Below are positions 18,353 through 28,057 of a stretch of 64,000 bases of DNA, in pieces; position 1 is the stretch's first letter; every line of letters begins with the position of its first letter. The translations under genes were made by a program, and so were the position numbers. This stretch comes from Bacillota bacterium (GTDB taxonomy: Bacteria; Bacillota; Clostridia; Lachnospirales; Cellulosilyticaceae): positions 62,001-126,000 of the forward strand of contig JAEWMQ010000030.1 of assembly GCA_023393125.1 (NCBI GenBank), in the 5' to 3' direction. The notes beneath the pieces were generated by a model that worked only from the letters and a program-made list of their open reading frames with translations, was not told the origin of the DNA and searched no databases.

Positions 18353-19279
18353 ATGATGGCAAAAGTAAATATTGGTGGTCAAGCCGTATTAGAAGGCGTT
18401 ATGATGAAGGGAAAAAGCTACTATGCAGTAGCTGTAAGAAAAGCTGATGGTGAGATTGTTGTAGATTCTAAAAAATCAACAAGTATCATGGAACGTATAA
18501 AGATTTTTAAATGGCCTCTTTTAAGAGGGGGAGCAGTTTTTATAGAATCCCTTATTTTAGGCGTAAAAACCTTGAATTATTCAGCAGAGCTTTATGGAGA
18601 TGAAGAAGTAGAAGAGGCTCCTAGTAAGTTTGAAATGTGGTTGTCCAGTAAACTGGGAGATAAAGGTGAAAAAATCATCATGGCGTTTGTGATGGTGCTA
18701 TCCTTTGCACTTTCTATTGGTCTATTTATGGTATTACCAATGCTTTTAAGTGCACTACTTAAACGTTTTATTGATATTAATTTAGTGGCACAGAACTTAA
18801 TTGAAGGTGCCATTCGTATTACATTATTTTTAGGATACATGAAACTTGTTAGTAAAATGAGAGATATTAGACGCACTTTTGAATATCATGGAGCAGAGCA
18901 TAAATGTATTAATTGTTTAGAGCAAGATAAAGAGCTTAATGTAGAAAATGTAAGAGGCTGTACGAGACTACATAAAAGTTGTGGAACGAGCTTTCTTTTT
19001 GTAGTAATGATAGTAAGTATTTTAGTATATAGTGTTTTTACAACGGAGATTGTATGGCAAAGAACACTTATTCGTATTGTGATGTTGCCTGTTATTGCAG
19101 GTATTTCTTATGAATTTATTAGATGGGCTAGATTAAAGCCAGAAAACAAATTGGCTAACTTATTAAGTAAACCAGGCATGTGGCTTCAAAGGGAGTTTAC
19201 AACAGCTGAACCGGATGATAAACAAATTGAAGTTGCTATTGCAGCTGTAGAAGGAGTCTTTAAGCATGAACCTATGTAG
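18353..19279 (+). CDS. yqhQ: DUF1385 (YqhQ-family) membrane protein
   Basis: A 308-residue predicted metal-dependent-looking membrane protein of unknown function, conserved next to prmC and prfA in many Firmicutes. The N-terminus KVNIGGQAVLEGVMMKG is the family hallmark. There are three or four hydrophobic segments (~105-130, ~135-165, ~215-255), and the conserved FEYHGAEHKCINCLE and CTRLHKSCGTSFLF carry His and Cys residues typical of the family. AAGGAGG precedes two consecutive ATG codons (18353, 18356); either may be used. Its last 14 bases overlap prmC, so the two are translationally coupled. Confidence 0.93.
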   Translation: MMAKVNIGGQAVLEGVMMKGKSYYAVAVRKADGEIVVDSKKSTSIMERIKIFKWPLLRGGAVFIESLILGVKTLNYSAELYGDEEVEEAPSKFEMWLSSKLGDKGEKIIMAFVMVLSFALSIGLFMVLPMLLSALLKRFIDINLVAQNLIEGAIRITLFLGYMKLVSKMRDIRRTFEYHGAEHKCINCLEQDKELNVENVRGCTRLHKSCGTSFLFVVMIVSILVYSVFTTEIVWQRTLIRIVMLPVIAGISYEFIRWARLKPENKLANLLSKPGMWLQREFTTAEPDDKQIEVAIAAVEGVFKHEPM

Positions 19280-20141
19280 TCCAAAATCTATTTTTGAATG
19301 GATGAAATGGGGAGAAATGACTTTAAAATCTAAAGGAAGACCTGATAGCGCTATAGATGCCAAGCTTTTAATGAAACATGTATTAGGACTTAATGAAACA
19401 AGGCTTTTGTTAGAACGACAAAAGCTATTAAAAGAGTCGTTACAAAGTACTTATAAGTTACTCATTGAAAGTAGAAGCAGTGGTATTCCATTACAGCAAC
19501 TTACTGGTATACAGGAATTTATGGGCCTAGAATTTATAGTTAATGAACATGTTCTCATTCCAAGGCAAGATACGGAAACTTTAATAGAAGAGTTACTAGA
19601 ACAAAATAAGGTATTTTCTTTTAAAAGAGGAATAGATATAGGAACAGGAACGGGATGTATTAGCGTGGCTCTAGCTCATTACATTCCAGATTTAACGATG
19701 TATGCGATTGATATTTCAGAAGAAGCTTTAAAAGTAGCTACTAAAAATATTCAAAAGCATGAGTTAGAGAAGCGCATATTTACTTTGAAAAGTAATGTAT
19801 TAGAAAGTTACCCTAAAGAAGAAAAGGTAGATCTAATTGTATCTAATCCACCGTATATTTCAAAAGAGGACGTGGAGACATTAATGATAGAAGTTATAGA
19901 TCATGAACCACGTCAAGCTTTAACAGATGAGGGCGATGGTTTAAGCTTTTATAAACGTATTTCAAAAGATGCCAAGAGTTATTTAAATGAGGGTGGTGTT
20001 ATTGCTTATGAAATAGGATATAATCAAGGTAAAGCGGTAACAACTATACTCAAAGAAGAAGGTTATAGTAACATTAAGCTATTAAAAGACCTGTCAGGTA
20101 ATGATAGAGTCGTCACAGCAAGATGGCATAGAAATGAATAA
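19266..20141 (+). CDS. prmC: Peptide chain release factor glutamine methyltransferase
   Basis: A 291-residue S-adenosylmethionine-dependent enzyme that N5-methylates the Gln of the GGQ motif in release factors. The N-terminal helical substrate-binding domain (~1-85) is followed by QLTGIQEFMGLEF and LIPRQDTETLIEELL. The SAM loop is GIDIGTGTGCISVALA (~118-133) and the catalytic NPPY is in VSNPPYIS (~194-201). It overlaps yqhQ by 14 bases and precedes prfA, its substrate gene, by 42 bases. Confidence 0.97.
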   Translation: MNLCSPKSIFEWMKWGEMTLKSKGRPDSAIDAKLLMKHVLGLNETRLLLERQKLLKESLQSTYKLLIESRSSGIPLQQLTGIQEFMGLEFIVNEHVLIPRQDTETLIEELLEQNKVFSFKRGIDIGTGTGCISVALAHYIPDLTMYAIDISEEALKVATKNIQKHELEKRIFTLKSNVLESYPKEEKVDLIVSNPPYISKEDVETLMIEVIDHEPRQALTDEGDGLSFYKRISKDAKSYLNEGGVIAYEIGYNQGKAVTTILKEEGYSNIKLLKDLSGNDRVVTARWHRNE

Positions 20142-20183
20142 ATGAATGATATAAAGTAATCAATCAATAAAAAGAGGTGTACT

Positions 20184-21257
20184 ATGTTTGATCAATTACA
20201 AGAATTAGTAGATAAATATCACATTATTGGCGACCAGATTAGTCAACCAGAAGTTATTGCAGATCAAGAGAGATGGCAAAAACTGATGAAAGAACACAGC
20301 GACTTAAAAGAAATTGTTGAAAAGTATGAAGAATATAAGGCAACTTTAGAGGCTATTGATGAAGCCCTTATGATGCTTGATGATAATTTAGACGATGATT
20401 TTAGAGAACTAGTTAAAGAAGAGCTTGCAGAAAATAAAAAACGTGTAGAGCCTCTTGAAAATGAAATCAAATTTTTACTTTTACCAAAAGACCCTAATGA
20501 TGATAAAAACGTAATTGTGGAAATTCGTGGTGGTGCCGGTGGTGATGAGGCAGCATTATTTGCAGCAGAACTTTACCGCATGTACTGTTATTATGCAGAA
20601 AGTCATCGTTTTAAAACAGAACTTATGTCCTTAAACGAAAATGGGATTGGTGGGTTTAAAGAAGTAATCTTCATGGTAAAAGGTCAGGGAGCTTATTCTA
20701 AATTAAAATATGAAAGTGGTGTACATCGTGTACAACGTATCCCGGCAACTGAGTCAGGTGGGCGTATCCATACGTCTACTGTAACTGTAGCTGTTATGCC
20801 AGAAGCAGAAGAATTAGATGTTCAATTAGATATGAATGATGTACGTATTGACGTATGTAGAGCTTCAGGAAATGGTGGACAATGCGTTAATACTACAGAC
20901 TCTGCTGTACGTGCACTCCACGTACCAACGGGACTTATGGTTTACTGTCAAGATGAAAAATCACAGCTTAAAAATAAAGAAAAAGCGCTTAAAATCCTTC
21001 GCACAAGACTTTTCGATTTAGAGCAAGCTAAAGCTCATGCTGAAATGGCAGCAGAAAAGAAAAGCCTAGTTGGTACAGGAGATCGTAGTGAGCGTATTAG
21101 AACTTATAACTTCCCACAAGGGCGTGTGACAGATCACCGTGTAGGTTTAACCCTTCATAAACTAGAACAAGTTTTAGATGGAGATTTAGAAGAAATCATT
21201 TCTACTTTAACAACAGTAGACCAAACAGATAAATTAAAAGCAGTTACAAATGAATAA
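20184..21257 (+). CDS. prfA: Peptide chain release factor 1
   Basis: A 357-residue class I release factor that reads UAA and UAG and triggers peptide hydrolysis. The codon-recognition PxT is PAT in [18 protein letters not shown] (~189-206), and the catalytic motif is [15 protein letters not shown] (~229-243) with GGQ intact. The residue after GGQ is Cys, not the more common His or Ser. Length is normal. AGAGGTG precedes the ATG. It is the last gene of the block, closed by a very strong palindromic terminator. It is the likely methylation target of PrmC upstream. Confidence 0.98.
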   Translation: MFDQLQELVDKYHIIGDQISQPEVIADQERWQKLMKEHSDLKEIVEKYEEYKATLEAIDEALMMLDDNLDDDFRELVKEELAENKKRVEPLENEIKFLLLPKDPNDDKNVIVEIRGGAGGDEAALFAAELYRMYCYYAESHRFKTELMSLNENGIGGFKEVIFMVKGQGAYSKLKYESGVHRVQRIPATESGGRIHTSTVTVAVMPEAEELDVQLDMNDVRIDVCRASGNGGQCVNTTDSAVRALHVPTGLMVYCQDEKSQLKNKEKALKILRTRLFDLEQAKAHAEMAAEKKSLVGTGDRSERIRTYNFPQGRVTDHRVGLTLHKLEQVLDGDLEEIISTLTTVDQTDKLKAVTNE

Positions 21258-21258
21258 G

Positions 21259-21304
21259 TAACAAAAAAGAACATTGCTACTAGTAGCAATGTTCTTTTTT
21301 GTTA
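21259..21304 (+). terminator. Perfect 46-base palindromic terminator after prfA
   Basis: Bases 21259-21304 read the same on both strands (core CATTGCTACTAGTAGCAATG), with A6 on the left and T6 on the right. It should act as an intrinsic terminator in both directions. Confidence 0.93.
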
Positions 21305-21472
21305 GTATAAGTCTATTTTTACATATTATGCAGGGATAAATGACATATGGGGCAGTTAGCAAGATGAGGTAAAAATGTTAGGCTATAATGAAAAAAGAAG
21401 TATGAGATAGGGCCTTTATCCAAATTAGAATAAGTAAAATAGAGTGTTAGGAAGAAAGAGAGGAGAAATGAT

Positions 21473-23977
21473 ATGAATATGAAAAAGTTTTCAATGGGAT
21501 TAGCTATAATGATGGGAATTAATGCATTAGTTCCTCTTTATGCTGCTACAGTAGATCAAGCTAGATATGAGGCAGAGCAGGCAACTCTCCACAATGTTGG
21601 ATTAGGAGATAATAGTTACAAAGGTTATTCTGGAAGTGGATATGTAGCTGGCATGGATGCATCTGATGCGTATGTTGAATTTACTGTCAATGTACCTAAA
21701 GCAGGTCGTTATAATTTGTATGTTAACTATTGTGCACCTTATGGTGAAAAACAAGAAACGATTACAGTTAATGGTGGACAATCCTTTAGTGGGCATTTTA
21801 CACCTAATACTGCATTTGAGCTAGCTAATGTGGGAACGATTAAGTTAAATGCAGGAGAAAATAAAATACGTATTTCAAGATTTTGGGGATGGACACTTTT
21901 CGATTATATTGAGCTAGAAGAAGCTGAAGCTATTAGTATTAATACAAATGTATCAGATGAACTCATTAATCCTAATGCTACAGAAGCTACTAAAAAACTA
22001 ATGACATATTTGACAAGTATTTATGGTGAAAATATTTTATCTGGACAATTTGCGTATACCACTAAATATACAGAAATTGATGCTATTTATAATCAAACTA
22101 AAAAATATCCTGCTATTATCGGATTAGATTTTAGTGATTATTCTCCAGCACGAGTAGCTTTAGGATGTAATAAAGGTCAGGATACAGAAAAAGCAATTGA
22201 GTGGTGGAAACAAGGTGGGTTAGTTACTTTTTGTTGGCACTGGCATTCGCCTATAGGCGCTTCTACAGATGAAGATAAGAAGTGGGGAGGTTTTTATACT
22301 AAGAATACAACTTATGATTTAGGTAAAGCAATGTCTGACCATAATTCACAAGAATACATAACCCTCATAAGAGATATTGATGCAATTGCAGTAGAACTCA
22401 GTAAACTTCAAGATGCGAATGTACCTATACTTTGGAGACCTTTACACGAAGCATCAGGTGGTTGGTTCTGGTGGGGAGCAGCAGGCGCTGATAATTATAA
22501 AGAGTTATGGAAATTAATGTATGATAGATTAACCAATTATCATGGCATTAATAATCTAATATGGGTTTGGAATGCACAAGATAAAGATTGGTACCCAGGT
22601 GATGAGTATGTAGATATTATTGGTGAAGATATTTATGCTAATAAGAAGGATTATGATTCACAAAGCAATGGATTTTTAAAAGCGTATGACTACACAAAGA
22701 CGAATAAGCTTATTACAATGTCTGAAAATGGTGTATTAATGGATCCAGATATTTTAGTAGCAGATGGTATACCTTGGTCATGGAATTGTACTTGGGGAGG
22801 AGAATTTGTTGTGCCTTGGGTAGGCTCTTATGATTATACAGAACAATATACAAGTTTGGATATGTTAAAGAAATACTATAATCATAGTTATGTTTTAACA
22901 AGAGATGAACTGCCAACATATTTATTTACTAGTTCAGATGTAAAAGAAATGAAAGTATCAGTTACTACACCTAGTACAGGTGAGGTTTTTGATTGTAGTA
23001 CAAGCTATGCTCCTATTGCATTAGCTGCTGCTGTTGAGAATGCTAACACGTATACAGTTGAGTTTTTTGTAAATGGCACAAGTGTAGGTAAAGGCAATGA
23101 AGTAAGTTTCCTACCATCAGGTACAACGACTAATGCAGATGGTTTAGTTGAGTACACTATAGTGGCAAAAGTGACAGATGCTACAGGCAAGACTAAAACA
23201 TCTGAACCTGTAACTATTCAGGTTAAATTACCTATAGTAGAAAAGATGGCTGTAAATATAATAAGCCCACAAAGTGGAGAAGTATTTGATTGCAGTGTAC
23301 CAGGTACAAACATCCCACTAAGTGCAGAGCTTAAAAATGAAGAGACAGCAAGTATAGCATTTTATGTTGATGATAAACTTATAGGAACAGGTAAGGACGT
23401 AAACTGGGTCCCTACAGATACTGTAAGTTCAGCAGATGAACTAAAAACCTATTATGTTGTAGCTAAAGCTACTAATGTTAAAGGTGAAGTTGCGGTTTCA
23501 GAAAAAGTAGCTATTAAGGTAAAACTACCTGTTAAGGAAGTAACACAAACTGTGAAAGTTACACAGAATAAAACAGCTCCTATAGGAAACAGCATCAATA
23601 TGAATTTAGAAGTAACAAATACAGGTGAAGAAATGGATTTATCACAATTAGAGCTTCGCTACTACTTCACAGAGCAAACAACCTTAACACAAACGATTTG
23701 GTGTGATCATAGTGCACTTCAAATGAATGTATCTCCATGGTATGTTACTTTAAATTCTGATTTAGAGAAGGAAATTGTACATTTGGGTAACGGAGAGTTT
23801 TATATTTCTATTAAACCAACAAGTCGTATTCCATTTGTAAACAATGGTAAATTTATTTTACAAGCACGTGTCACTAAATCTGACTGGTCAAATTATGATC
23901 AAAGTAATGACCTTTCTTATAATAATGGTATTGCTGTATATTATAAGGGAGCTTTAATTGAAGGGATGGAGCCCTAA
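21473..23977 (+). CDS. Secreted multimodular GH26 beta-mannanase (CBM35-GH26-Ig-Ig-CBM3)
   Basis: An 834-residue exported enzyme predicted to cut beta-1,4-mannan. Signal peptide 1-25 (cleavage near LYAAT) is followed by a CBM35-like domain (~27-150, RYEAEQATL to WTLFDYIELEE) and the GH26 catalytic domain (~160-480). The acid/base is Glu326 in WRPLHEASGGWFWWG and the nucleophile Glu418 in TMSENG. Two Ig-like repeats (~491-588 and ~593-687) share the phrase GEVFDCS. A CBM3-type cellulose-binding domain (~692-830, NMNLEVTNTGEEMDLSQLELRYYF) ends the protein. No dockerin or S-layer module is present, so it acts as a free enzyme that can bind cellulose while cutting mannan. GAGAGGAG sets the start. 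It is monocistronic. Confidence 0.93.
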   Translation: MNMKKFSMGLAIMMGINALVPLYAATVDQARYEAEQATLHNVGLGDNSYKGYSGSGYVAGMDASDAYVEFTVNVPKAGRYNLYVNYCAPYGEKQETITVNGGQSFSGHFTPNTAFELANVGTIKLNAGENKIRISRFWGWTLFDYIELEEAEAISINTNVSDELINPNATEATKKLMTYLTSIYGENILSGQFAYTTKYTEIDAIYNQTKKYPAIIGLDFSDYSPARVALGCNKGQDTEKAIEWWKQGGLVTFCWHWHSPIGASTDEDKKWGGFYTKNTTYDLGKAMSDHNSQEYITLIRDIDAIAVELSKLQDANVPILWRPLHEASGGWFWWGAAGADNYKELWKLMYDRLTNYHGINNLIWVWNAQDKDWYPGDEYVDIIGEDIYANKKDYDSQSNGFLKAYDYTKTNKLITMSENGVLMDPDILVADGIPWSWNCTWGGEFVVPWVGSYDYTEQYTSLDMLKKYYNHSYVLTRDELPTYLFTSSDVKEMKVSVTTPSTGEVFDCSTSYAPIALAAAVENANTYTVEFFVNGTSVGKGNEVSFLPSGTTTNADGLVEYTIVAKVTDATGKTKTSEPVTIQVKLPIVEKMAVNIISPQSGEVFDCSVPGTNIPLSAELKNEETASIAFYVDDKLIGTGKDVNWVPTDTVSSADELKTYYVVAKATNVKGEVAVSEKVAIKVKLPVKEVTQTVKVTQNKTAPIGNSINMNLEVTNTGEEMDLSQLELRYYFTEQTTLTQTIWCDHSALQMNVSPWYVTLNSDLEKEIVHLGNGEFYISIKPTSRIPFVNNGKFILQARVTKSDWSNYDQSNDLSYNNGIAVYYKGALIEGMEP

Positions 23978-23987
23978 ATAAGAGCCT

Positions 23988-24029
23988 AAATGTGTATTAA
24001 GCTACATTTTCAGCTTAATACACATTTTT
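23988..24029 (+). terminator. Intrinsic terminator after the mannanase
   Basis: A perfect 16-base stem, 23988-24003 with 24012-24027, followed by TT. Confidence 0.92.
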
Positions 24030-24152
24030 GTGTTAATATTTAAGAAGATAAATATAAAGATTTTGTTAAAAAGCTAAATTTTTATCAAAAAAATCTTCCA
24101 TTTAGGGAAAGTATACTGTAGTATATATGTATTAAAATTTTAGGAGGTAGTT

Positions 24153-25460
24153 ATGGATAGTGACCCGGAGTCCCTTTATATGACTTCACAATTTTTATTA
24201 ATTGGTATTCTTATTTTATTAAATGCTTTTTTTGCTGCAGCAGAAATGGCTATGGTATCTTTAAATAAGAGTCGTATTAGTTTACAAGCAGAAAAAGGGG
24301 ATAAGAAAGCAAAGTTATTACTAGATTTAATCGAAGAGCCAACGAAAGTATTATCGACTATTCAAGTGGGAATTACTTTGGCAGGTTTTTTCAGTAGTGC
24401 TTCAGCGGCTACAGGTATATCAGAAAGTTTAGGAGGCTATTTAACAGGGCTTGGTGTCTTGTATGGAGAAGAACTAGCATTAATAGGTGTGACTATTATT
24501 TTATCATATATCACTTTGGTGTTAGGAGAATTGTTTCCTAAAAAAATCGCATTGCAAAATGCAGAGGCAGTTGCCAGATTTACGGTAAGGCCTATTGTAT
24601 TTATGTCTAAAGTAGCAAGACCTTTTATTAAGTTACTCTCAGGTTCCACTCAGTTACTTGCTAAATTAGTTGGTATGGAGCAATCAGCGGGAGAAGAAAC
24701 CTTATCAAGGGCGGAAATTAGTTCTTTAGTAGAACAAGGACATGCTACTGGTGTTATTAATGAAACAGAAACCAAGATGATTCATAGTATTTTTAAATTA
24801 GAAGATAAGTTAGCTAATGAAGTAATGACCCCAAGAACGGAAGTCTACTTAATTAATAGTGAACTGCCACTTGAGAGTTACTTAGATGAATTATTGAATG
24901 AACGCTATTCACGTATTCCAGTGTATGAAGGAGACACCGATCATATTATTGGTATTCTTTATATAAAGGATTTAATAATAGAAGCTAAAAAGAAGGGCTT
25001 TGAGCATGTGGATATAAGAAGTATTTTAAGAAAACCTTATTTTGTTCCACAAACAAAAAACATAAATAAATTGTTTAAAGAAATGCAGAGAAATAAAAGC
25101 CACTTAGCAATTTTAATAGATGAATATGGAGGATTTTCTGGTATTGTCTCTATTGAAGATTTAATTGAAGAGGTAATGGGTGATATTGAAGATGAATATG
25201 ATGAAAAAGAGCCCATTATTCAACCTCAAGGAGAAAACACCTACTTAGTATCTGGCATGATTGCCATTAAAGAGTTAAATGAATATCTAAACCAGGACAT
25301 AATATGTGAGAATTATGAAACCTTGAGTGGATTACTTATAGGTTTGCTTGGATATATTCCAGAAGAACTACCAGAGCAATCTATTATTTATGATAATTTA
25401 ACATTTAAAATCCAAGAAATAAAAGAAAAACGTATAGAAAAAGTGATAGTTCAAATATAA
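24153..25460 (+). CDS. CNNM/CorC-type transporter (HlyC family, DUF21-CBS-CorC_HlyC)
   Basis: A 435-residue membrane protein. The N-terminal DUF21 transmembrane domain (~10-200, with LLNAFFAAAEMAMVSLNKSRI and GELFPKKIALQNAE) is followed by a tandem CBS pair (~215-335, VMTPRTEVYLI and LAILIDEYGGFSGIVSIEDLIEE) and a C-terminal CorC_HlyC domain (~350-435). The family is linked to magnesium or sodium handling and often mis-labelled hemolysin. TAGGAGGT sets the start. It is a single-gene unit between two terminators; no cognate partner is needed. Confidence 0.93.
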   Translation: MDSDPESLYMTSQFLLIGILILLNAFFAAAEMAMVSLNKSRISLQAEKGDKKAKLLLDLIEEPTKVLSTIQVGITLAGFFSSASAATGISESLGGYLTGLGVLYGEELALIGVTIILSYITLVLGELFPKKIALQNAEAVARFTVRPIVFMSKVARPFIKLLSGSTQLLAKLVGMEQSAGEETLSRAEISSLVEQGHATGVINETETKMIHSIFKLEDKLANEVMTPRTEVYLINSELPLESYLDELLNERYSRIPVYEGDTDHIIGILYIKDLIIEAKKKGFEHVDIRSILRKPYFVPQTKNINKLFKEMQRNKSHLAILIDEYGGFSGIVSIEDLIEEVMGDIEDEYDEKEPIIQPQGENTYLVSGMIAIKELNEYLNQDIICENYETLSGLLIGLLGYIPEELPEQSIIYDNLTFKIQEIKEKRIEKVIVQI

Positions 25461-25476
25461 TAGATGATAGATGAAT

Positions 25477-25508
25477 AAAAAAGTCTCTTGTTAATAGAGG
25501 CTTTTTTA
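25477..25508 (+). terminator. Intrinsic terminator after the CorC-type gene
   Basis: AAAAAAGTCTCT (25477-25488) pairs with AGAGGCTTTTTT (25496-25507), with one G-U pair and a T run. Confidence 0.85.
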
Positions 25509-25553
25509 TTTTAATGTAAAGTACTAAGCGTATGCAAACGCAAGGAGGCGAAT

Positions 25554-26435
25554 ATGAAGCGTTTTAAAAAGGTGTATATAGAAATTACTAATATTTGTAA
25601 TTTGAATTGTGATTTTTGTCCTAAAACGAAGAGAAGTTTAACATATAGTAAGTCTGAAGAGTTTCAATATATTCTAAAGGCTATTAAACCCTATACAGAC
25701 TATATTTACTTACATTTGATGGGAGAGCCAACTCTTCATCCAGAATTAGAGACTTATTTAGAACTAAGTAGGCGAGAAGGGCTTAAAGTCAATTTGACCA
25801 CTAATGGTACCTTGCTAAAGAAAGTAGAAAACATTCTTTTAGAAGCACCTACTTTAAGACAAATTAACATTTCACTGCATAGCTTTGAGGGAAATGAAAA
25901 AGACGGAAATATAGATCATTATTTAGACGAGGTAATTCAGTTTATATTAAAGGCAGTAGAATCCACAAAAATGATTTGTAGTATCCGCCTTTGGAATATG
26001 GATGATGAAGCTTTAAAGGGCAAAAATGAGCTTAACCAGTATATTTTAGAGAAACTTCAAAATGATTTAAAAGCAGAAATTGATATTAAAAAAGCATTAA
26101 AAGAAAAAAATGGTATAAAGTTAAGAGGACAAGTCTATTTAAATATGGCCAAGAAATTTGAATGGCCAGATAAGGACAAGGAGCAGTTGGAAGAAGAAGT
26201 TTTCTGCTATGGACTTAGAGATCAGATAGGTATTTTAGTAGATGGAACAGTAGTACCTTGTTGCTTAGATAGTGAAGGTCGCATTGGTTTAGGGAATATT
26301 TTTGAAACACCTTTAGTGACTATTCTTAATAGCCCCAGAGCAAAGGCAATTTACCAGGGATTTTCTGAGAGAAGAGCTGTTGAATCACTATGTAAAAAAT
26401 GTGGATATGCTAATAGATACCATGGAATAAAATAA
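25554..26435 (+). CDS. Radical SAM protein with SPASM-like C-terminus
   Basis: A 293-residue radical S-adenosylmethionine protein. The [4Fe-4S] motif is CNLNCDFC with Cys15, Cys19 and Cys22 (C-x3-C-x2-C), in YIEITNICNLNCDFCPK. HLMGEPTLHP is the usual GGEP-like SAM loop. The C-terminal part carries FCYGLRDQIGILVDGTVVPC and SLCKKCGY, Cys positions of a truncated SPASM auxiliary cluster domain. The substrate is not evident: no precursor peptide gene and no sugar or cofactor cluster is adjacent. AAGGAGG sets the start. It converges with the DUF1836 gene on a shared terminator. Confidence 0.9.
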   Translation: MKRFKKVYIEITNICNLNCDFCPKTKRSLTYSKSEEFQYILKAIKPYTDYIYLHLMGEPTLHPELETYLELSRREGLKVNLTTNGTLLKKVENILLEAPTLRQINISLHSFEGNEKDGNIDHYLDEVIQFILKAVESTKMICSIRLWNMDDEALKGKNELNQYILEKLQNDLKAEIDIKKALKEKNGIKLRGQVYLNMAKKFEWPDKDKEQLEEEVFCYGLRDQIGILVDGTVVPCCLDSEGRIGLGNIFETPLVTILNSPRAKAIYQGFSERRAVESLCKKCGYANRYHGIK

Positions 26436-26475
26436 AAAGAGTGCTGGCCTTAAATAAGGCTTAGCACTTTTTTGT
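26434..26475 (+). terminator. Bidirectional terminator between the radical SAM and DUF1836 genes
   Basis: A hairpin with arms AAGAGTGCT / AGCACTTTT and inner CCTTA / TAAGG sits between the two convergent stop codons, with A-rich left and T-rich right flanks. Confidence 0.85.
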
Positions 26476-27009
26476 TTCGTCAATTTTGCATTGCTCATGA
26501 TACTGAATAAATTTTTGGATATAAAGTTTGTTAGCAAAAGCTAAAACCGTACTACGTAAAAGACGTGTTTGGTCAGTCTCTTTAGTAGCAATAATAGGCA
26601 TAGGTCTCTCCTTTTGCGAAAAGGTATTTTTTAAAGCATTTTCTAATTCAAAACAGAAATAATCATATGCTACTTCTATAGGATAAGTTTGAATTTGTAT
26701 GCGAATTAAAGCACATATTTCAGGTATACTAAGCATTTTTTTAAATACACAAACCACAATTAAATACATTAAATGATGTGTTGTATATTTTTTATTCTTA
26801 GATGGAGAAACAATACCTTGTTTCACATAATTATTAATCATAGCAGGTGTCAAAATTTTATCATCTTCATCTAAATAGCAACAGTTTAATGTCTCGTTAA
26901 TAAAACTAATCACTTGATCCATATAAAGATCAATACTTGGTAATTCACTAGAACGAGGACAATGAAAATGAATCATATCCTGAACTAGATCGGATGTTTC
27001 AAAATTCAT
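26461..27009 (-). CDS. DUF1836 domain protein, MerR-like small regulator
   Basis: A 182-residue cytosolic protein. The segment ILTPAMINNYVKQGIVSPSKNKKYTTHHLMYLIVV (~57-91) resembles the winged-helix start of MerR proteins and is the core of DUF1836, a clostridial family of unknown function. It is read from the minus strand; AGGGAGGGTG stands just before the ATG. It diverges from degV, with both promoters in the ~150-base gap, so regulation of degV is possible but unproven. It lacks the effector domain of classical MerR regulators. Confidence 0.85.
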   Translation of the reverse strand: MNFETSDLVQDMIHFHCPRSSELPSIDLYMDQVISFINETLNCCYLDEDDKILTPAMINNYVKQGIVSPSKNKKYTTHHLMYLIVVCVFKKMLSIPEICALIRIQIQTYPIEVAYDYFCFELENALKNTFSQKERPMPIIATKETDQTRLLRSTVLAFANKLYIQKFIQYHEQCKIDETKKC

Positions 27010-27080
27010 GATAATTCACCCTCCCTAATAGGATGAATTTATCATAAATCTAAAGCAGTGTCAATTGTATTAAAAATGAT

Positions 27081-27109
27081 TTGACATTATAAGTGATATA
27101 ATTTAATAT
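27081..27109 (+). promoter_or_regulatory. Promoter of the first degV gene
   Basis: A perfect TTGACA (27081-27086), 17-base spacer and TAATAT (27104-27109), about 48 bases before the start. Confidence 0.7.
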
Positions 27110-27156
27110 AGTATTAAAAACTACATTAAATAATTTTTGAAATTAGAGGAGGATTT

Positions 27157-28008
27157 ATGAATAAAGTTGCAATTTTAGTTGACTCATGTACAGATGTACC
27201 AAAAGAATATAGAGATCGTTATCATATCTATGTTATGCCACTTGTGATCATTTACAAAGAGGGTGAATATTATGATGGCGTAAATATTACTCCAGAAGAG
27301 GTTTATGAACGCTTTAATAAAGAAATTCCTACAACCTCTTTACCTAGTCCAGAAACCGCAATGAATACTTTTAAACAAATAAAAGAGGATGGCTATACAC
27401 ATATCATTGCAATTACTATTTCTAGTGGATTAAGCAATACATGGAGTATGGTATCAAGTGTTGCGAGAGAATTTGAGAACCTTACAACTACAGTAATTGA
27501 TACTAAAAACATTGGGATAGGTGCTGGTTTTAGTGCTATATTAGCAGGACAACTTTTAGAGCAAGGGTTAAGTTATGAAGAAGTTTGTAAACAGGTAATG
27601 GAGAACGTGGAACATACTAAGTTATTTTTCTGCGTTTCAACTTTGGAGTATTTGCAAAAGGGTGGAAGAATAGGTCTCGTTGCCTCTTTGTTAGGAACAG
27701 CTTTTGATTTAAAGCCTATTATTTCTTGTAATGAAAATGGTATCTACTACACCGTTACAAAAGTAAGAGGAAGAAATAAATCTTTAAAGAAAGCAGCAGA
27801 ACTAGCAGAGGCATTTGCTAAGCAGTATAAACGTTATAACTTAACAGTTATGCATGGTGGTGCTAAAGAAGAGGCTGATAAGGTTGCTTCGCAACTTAAA
27901 GAAGTATTACCAGATATTCAGATTATGGTAGAGGGACAAATCACACCAGCACTTATTGTACATACGGGACCAGGTCTAATTGGTATAGGTGTACAAAGGA
28001 TAGAATAA
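27157..28008 (+). CDS. degV: DegV family fatty-acid-binding protein
   Basis: A 283-residue DegV (FakB-type) protein. Members bind a fatty acid and present it to the FakA kinase; the physiological ligand here is unknown. Seen are the N-terminal VAILVDSCTDVP, PTTSLPSPETAMNTF (~58-72), the ligand-contact ITISSGLSNTW (~87-97), LEYLQKGGRIG (~159-169) and the C-terminal IVHTGPGLIGIGVQ. GAGGAGG sets the start. A paralogue of almost equal length (281 residues) lies on the opposite strand at 36920-37765. No fakA is in the window. Confidence 0.94.
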   Translation: MNKVAILVDSCTDVPKEYRDRYHIYVMPLVIIYKEGEYYDGVNITPEEVYERFNKEIPTTSLPSPETAMNTFKQIKEDGYTHIIAITISSGLSNTWSMVSSVAREFENLTTTVIDTKNIGIGAGFSAILAGQLLEQGLSYEEVCKQVMENVEHTKLFFCVSTLEYLQKGGRIGLVASLLGTAFDLKPIISCNENGIYYTVTKVRGRNKSLKKAAELAEAFAKQYKRYNLTVMHGGAKEEADKVASQLKEVLPDIQIMVEGQITPALIVHTGPGLIGIGVQRIE

Positions 28009-28057
28009 TTAAAATAGTAGTTCTAAATAAAAGCTTGTTCCATAAAATGATTTTAGA

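Noticed and set aside
20868..20890. Release factor motif GNGGQC instead of GAGGQH
   Set aside because: The GGQ itself is intact and, from memory, variants at the flanking positions occur in clostridial RF1, so it is probably not meaningful.
20836..21021. Frame inside prfA
   Set aside because: It lies inside the catalytic region of prfA; the composition follows the prfA codons.
27081..27102. TTGACA paired with TATAAT at 27097
   Set aside because: The spacer is only 10 bases; the same -35 with TAATAT at 27104 gives 17 bases and is preferred.
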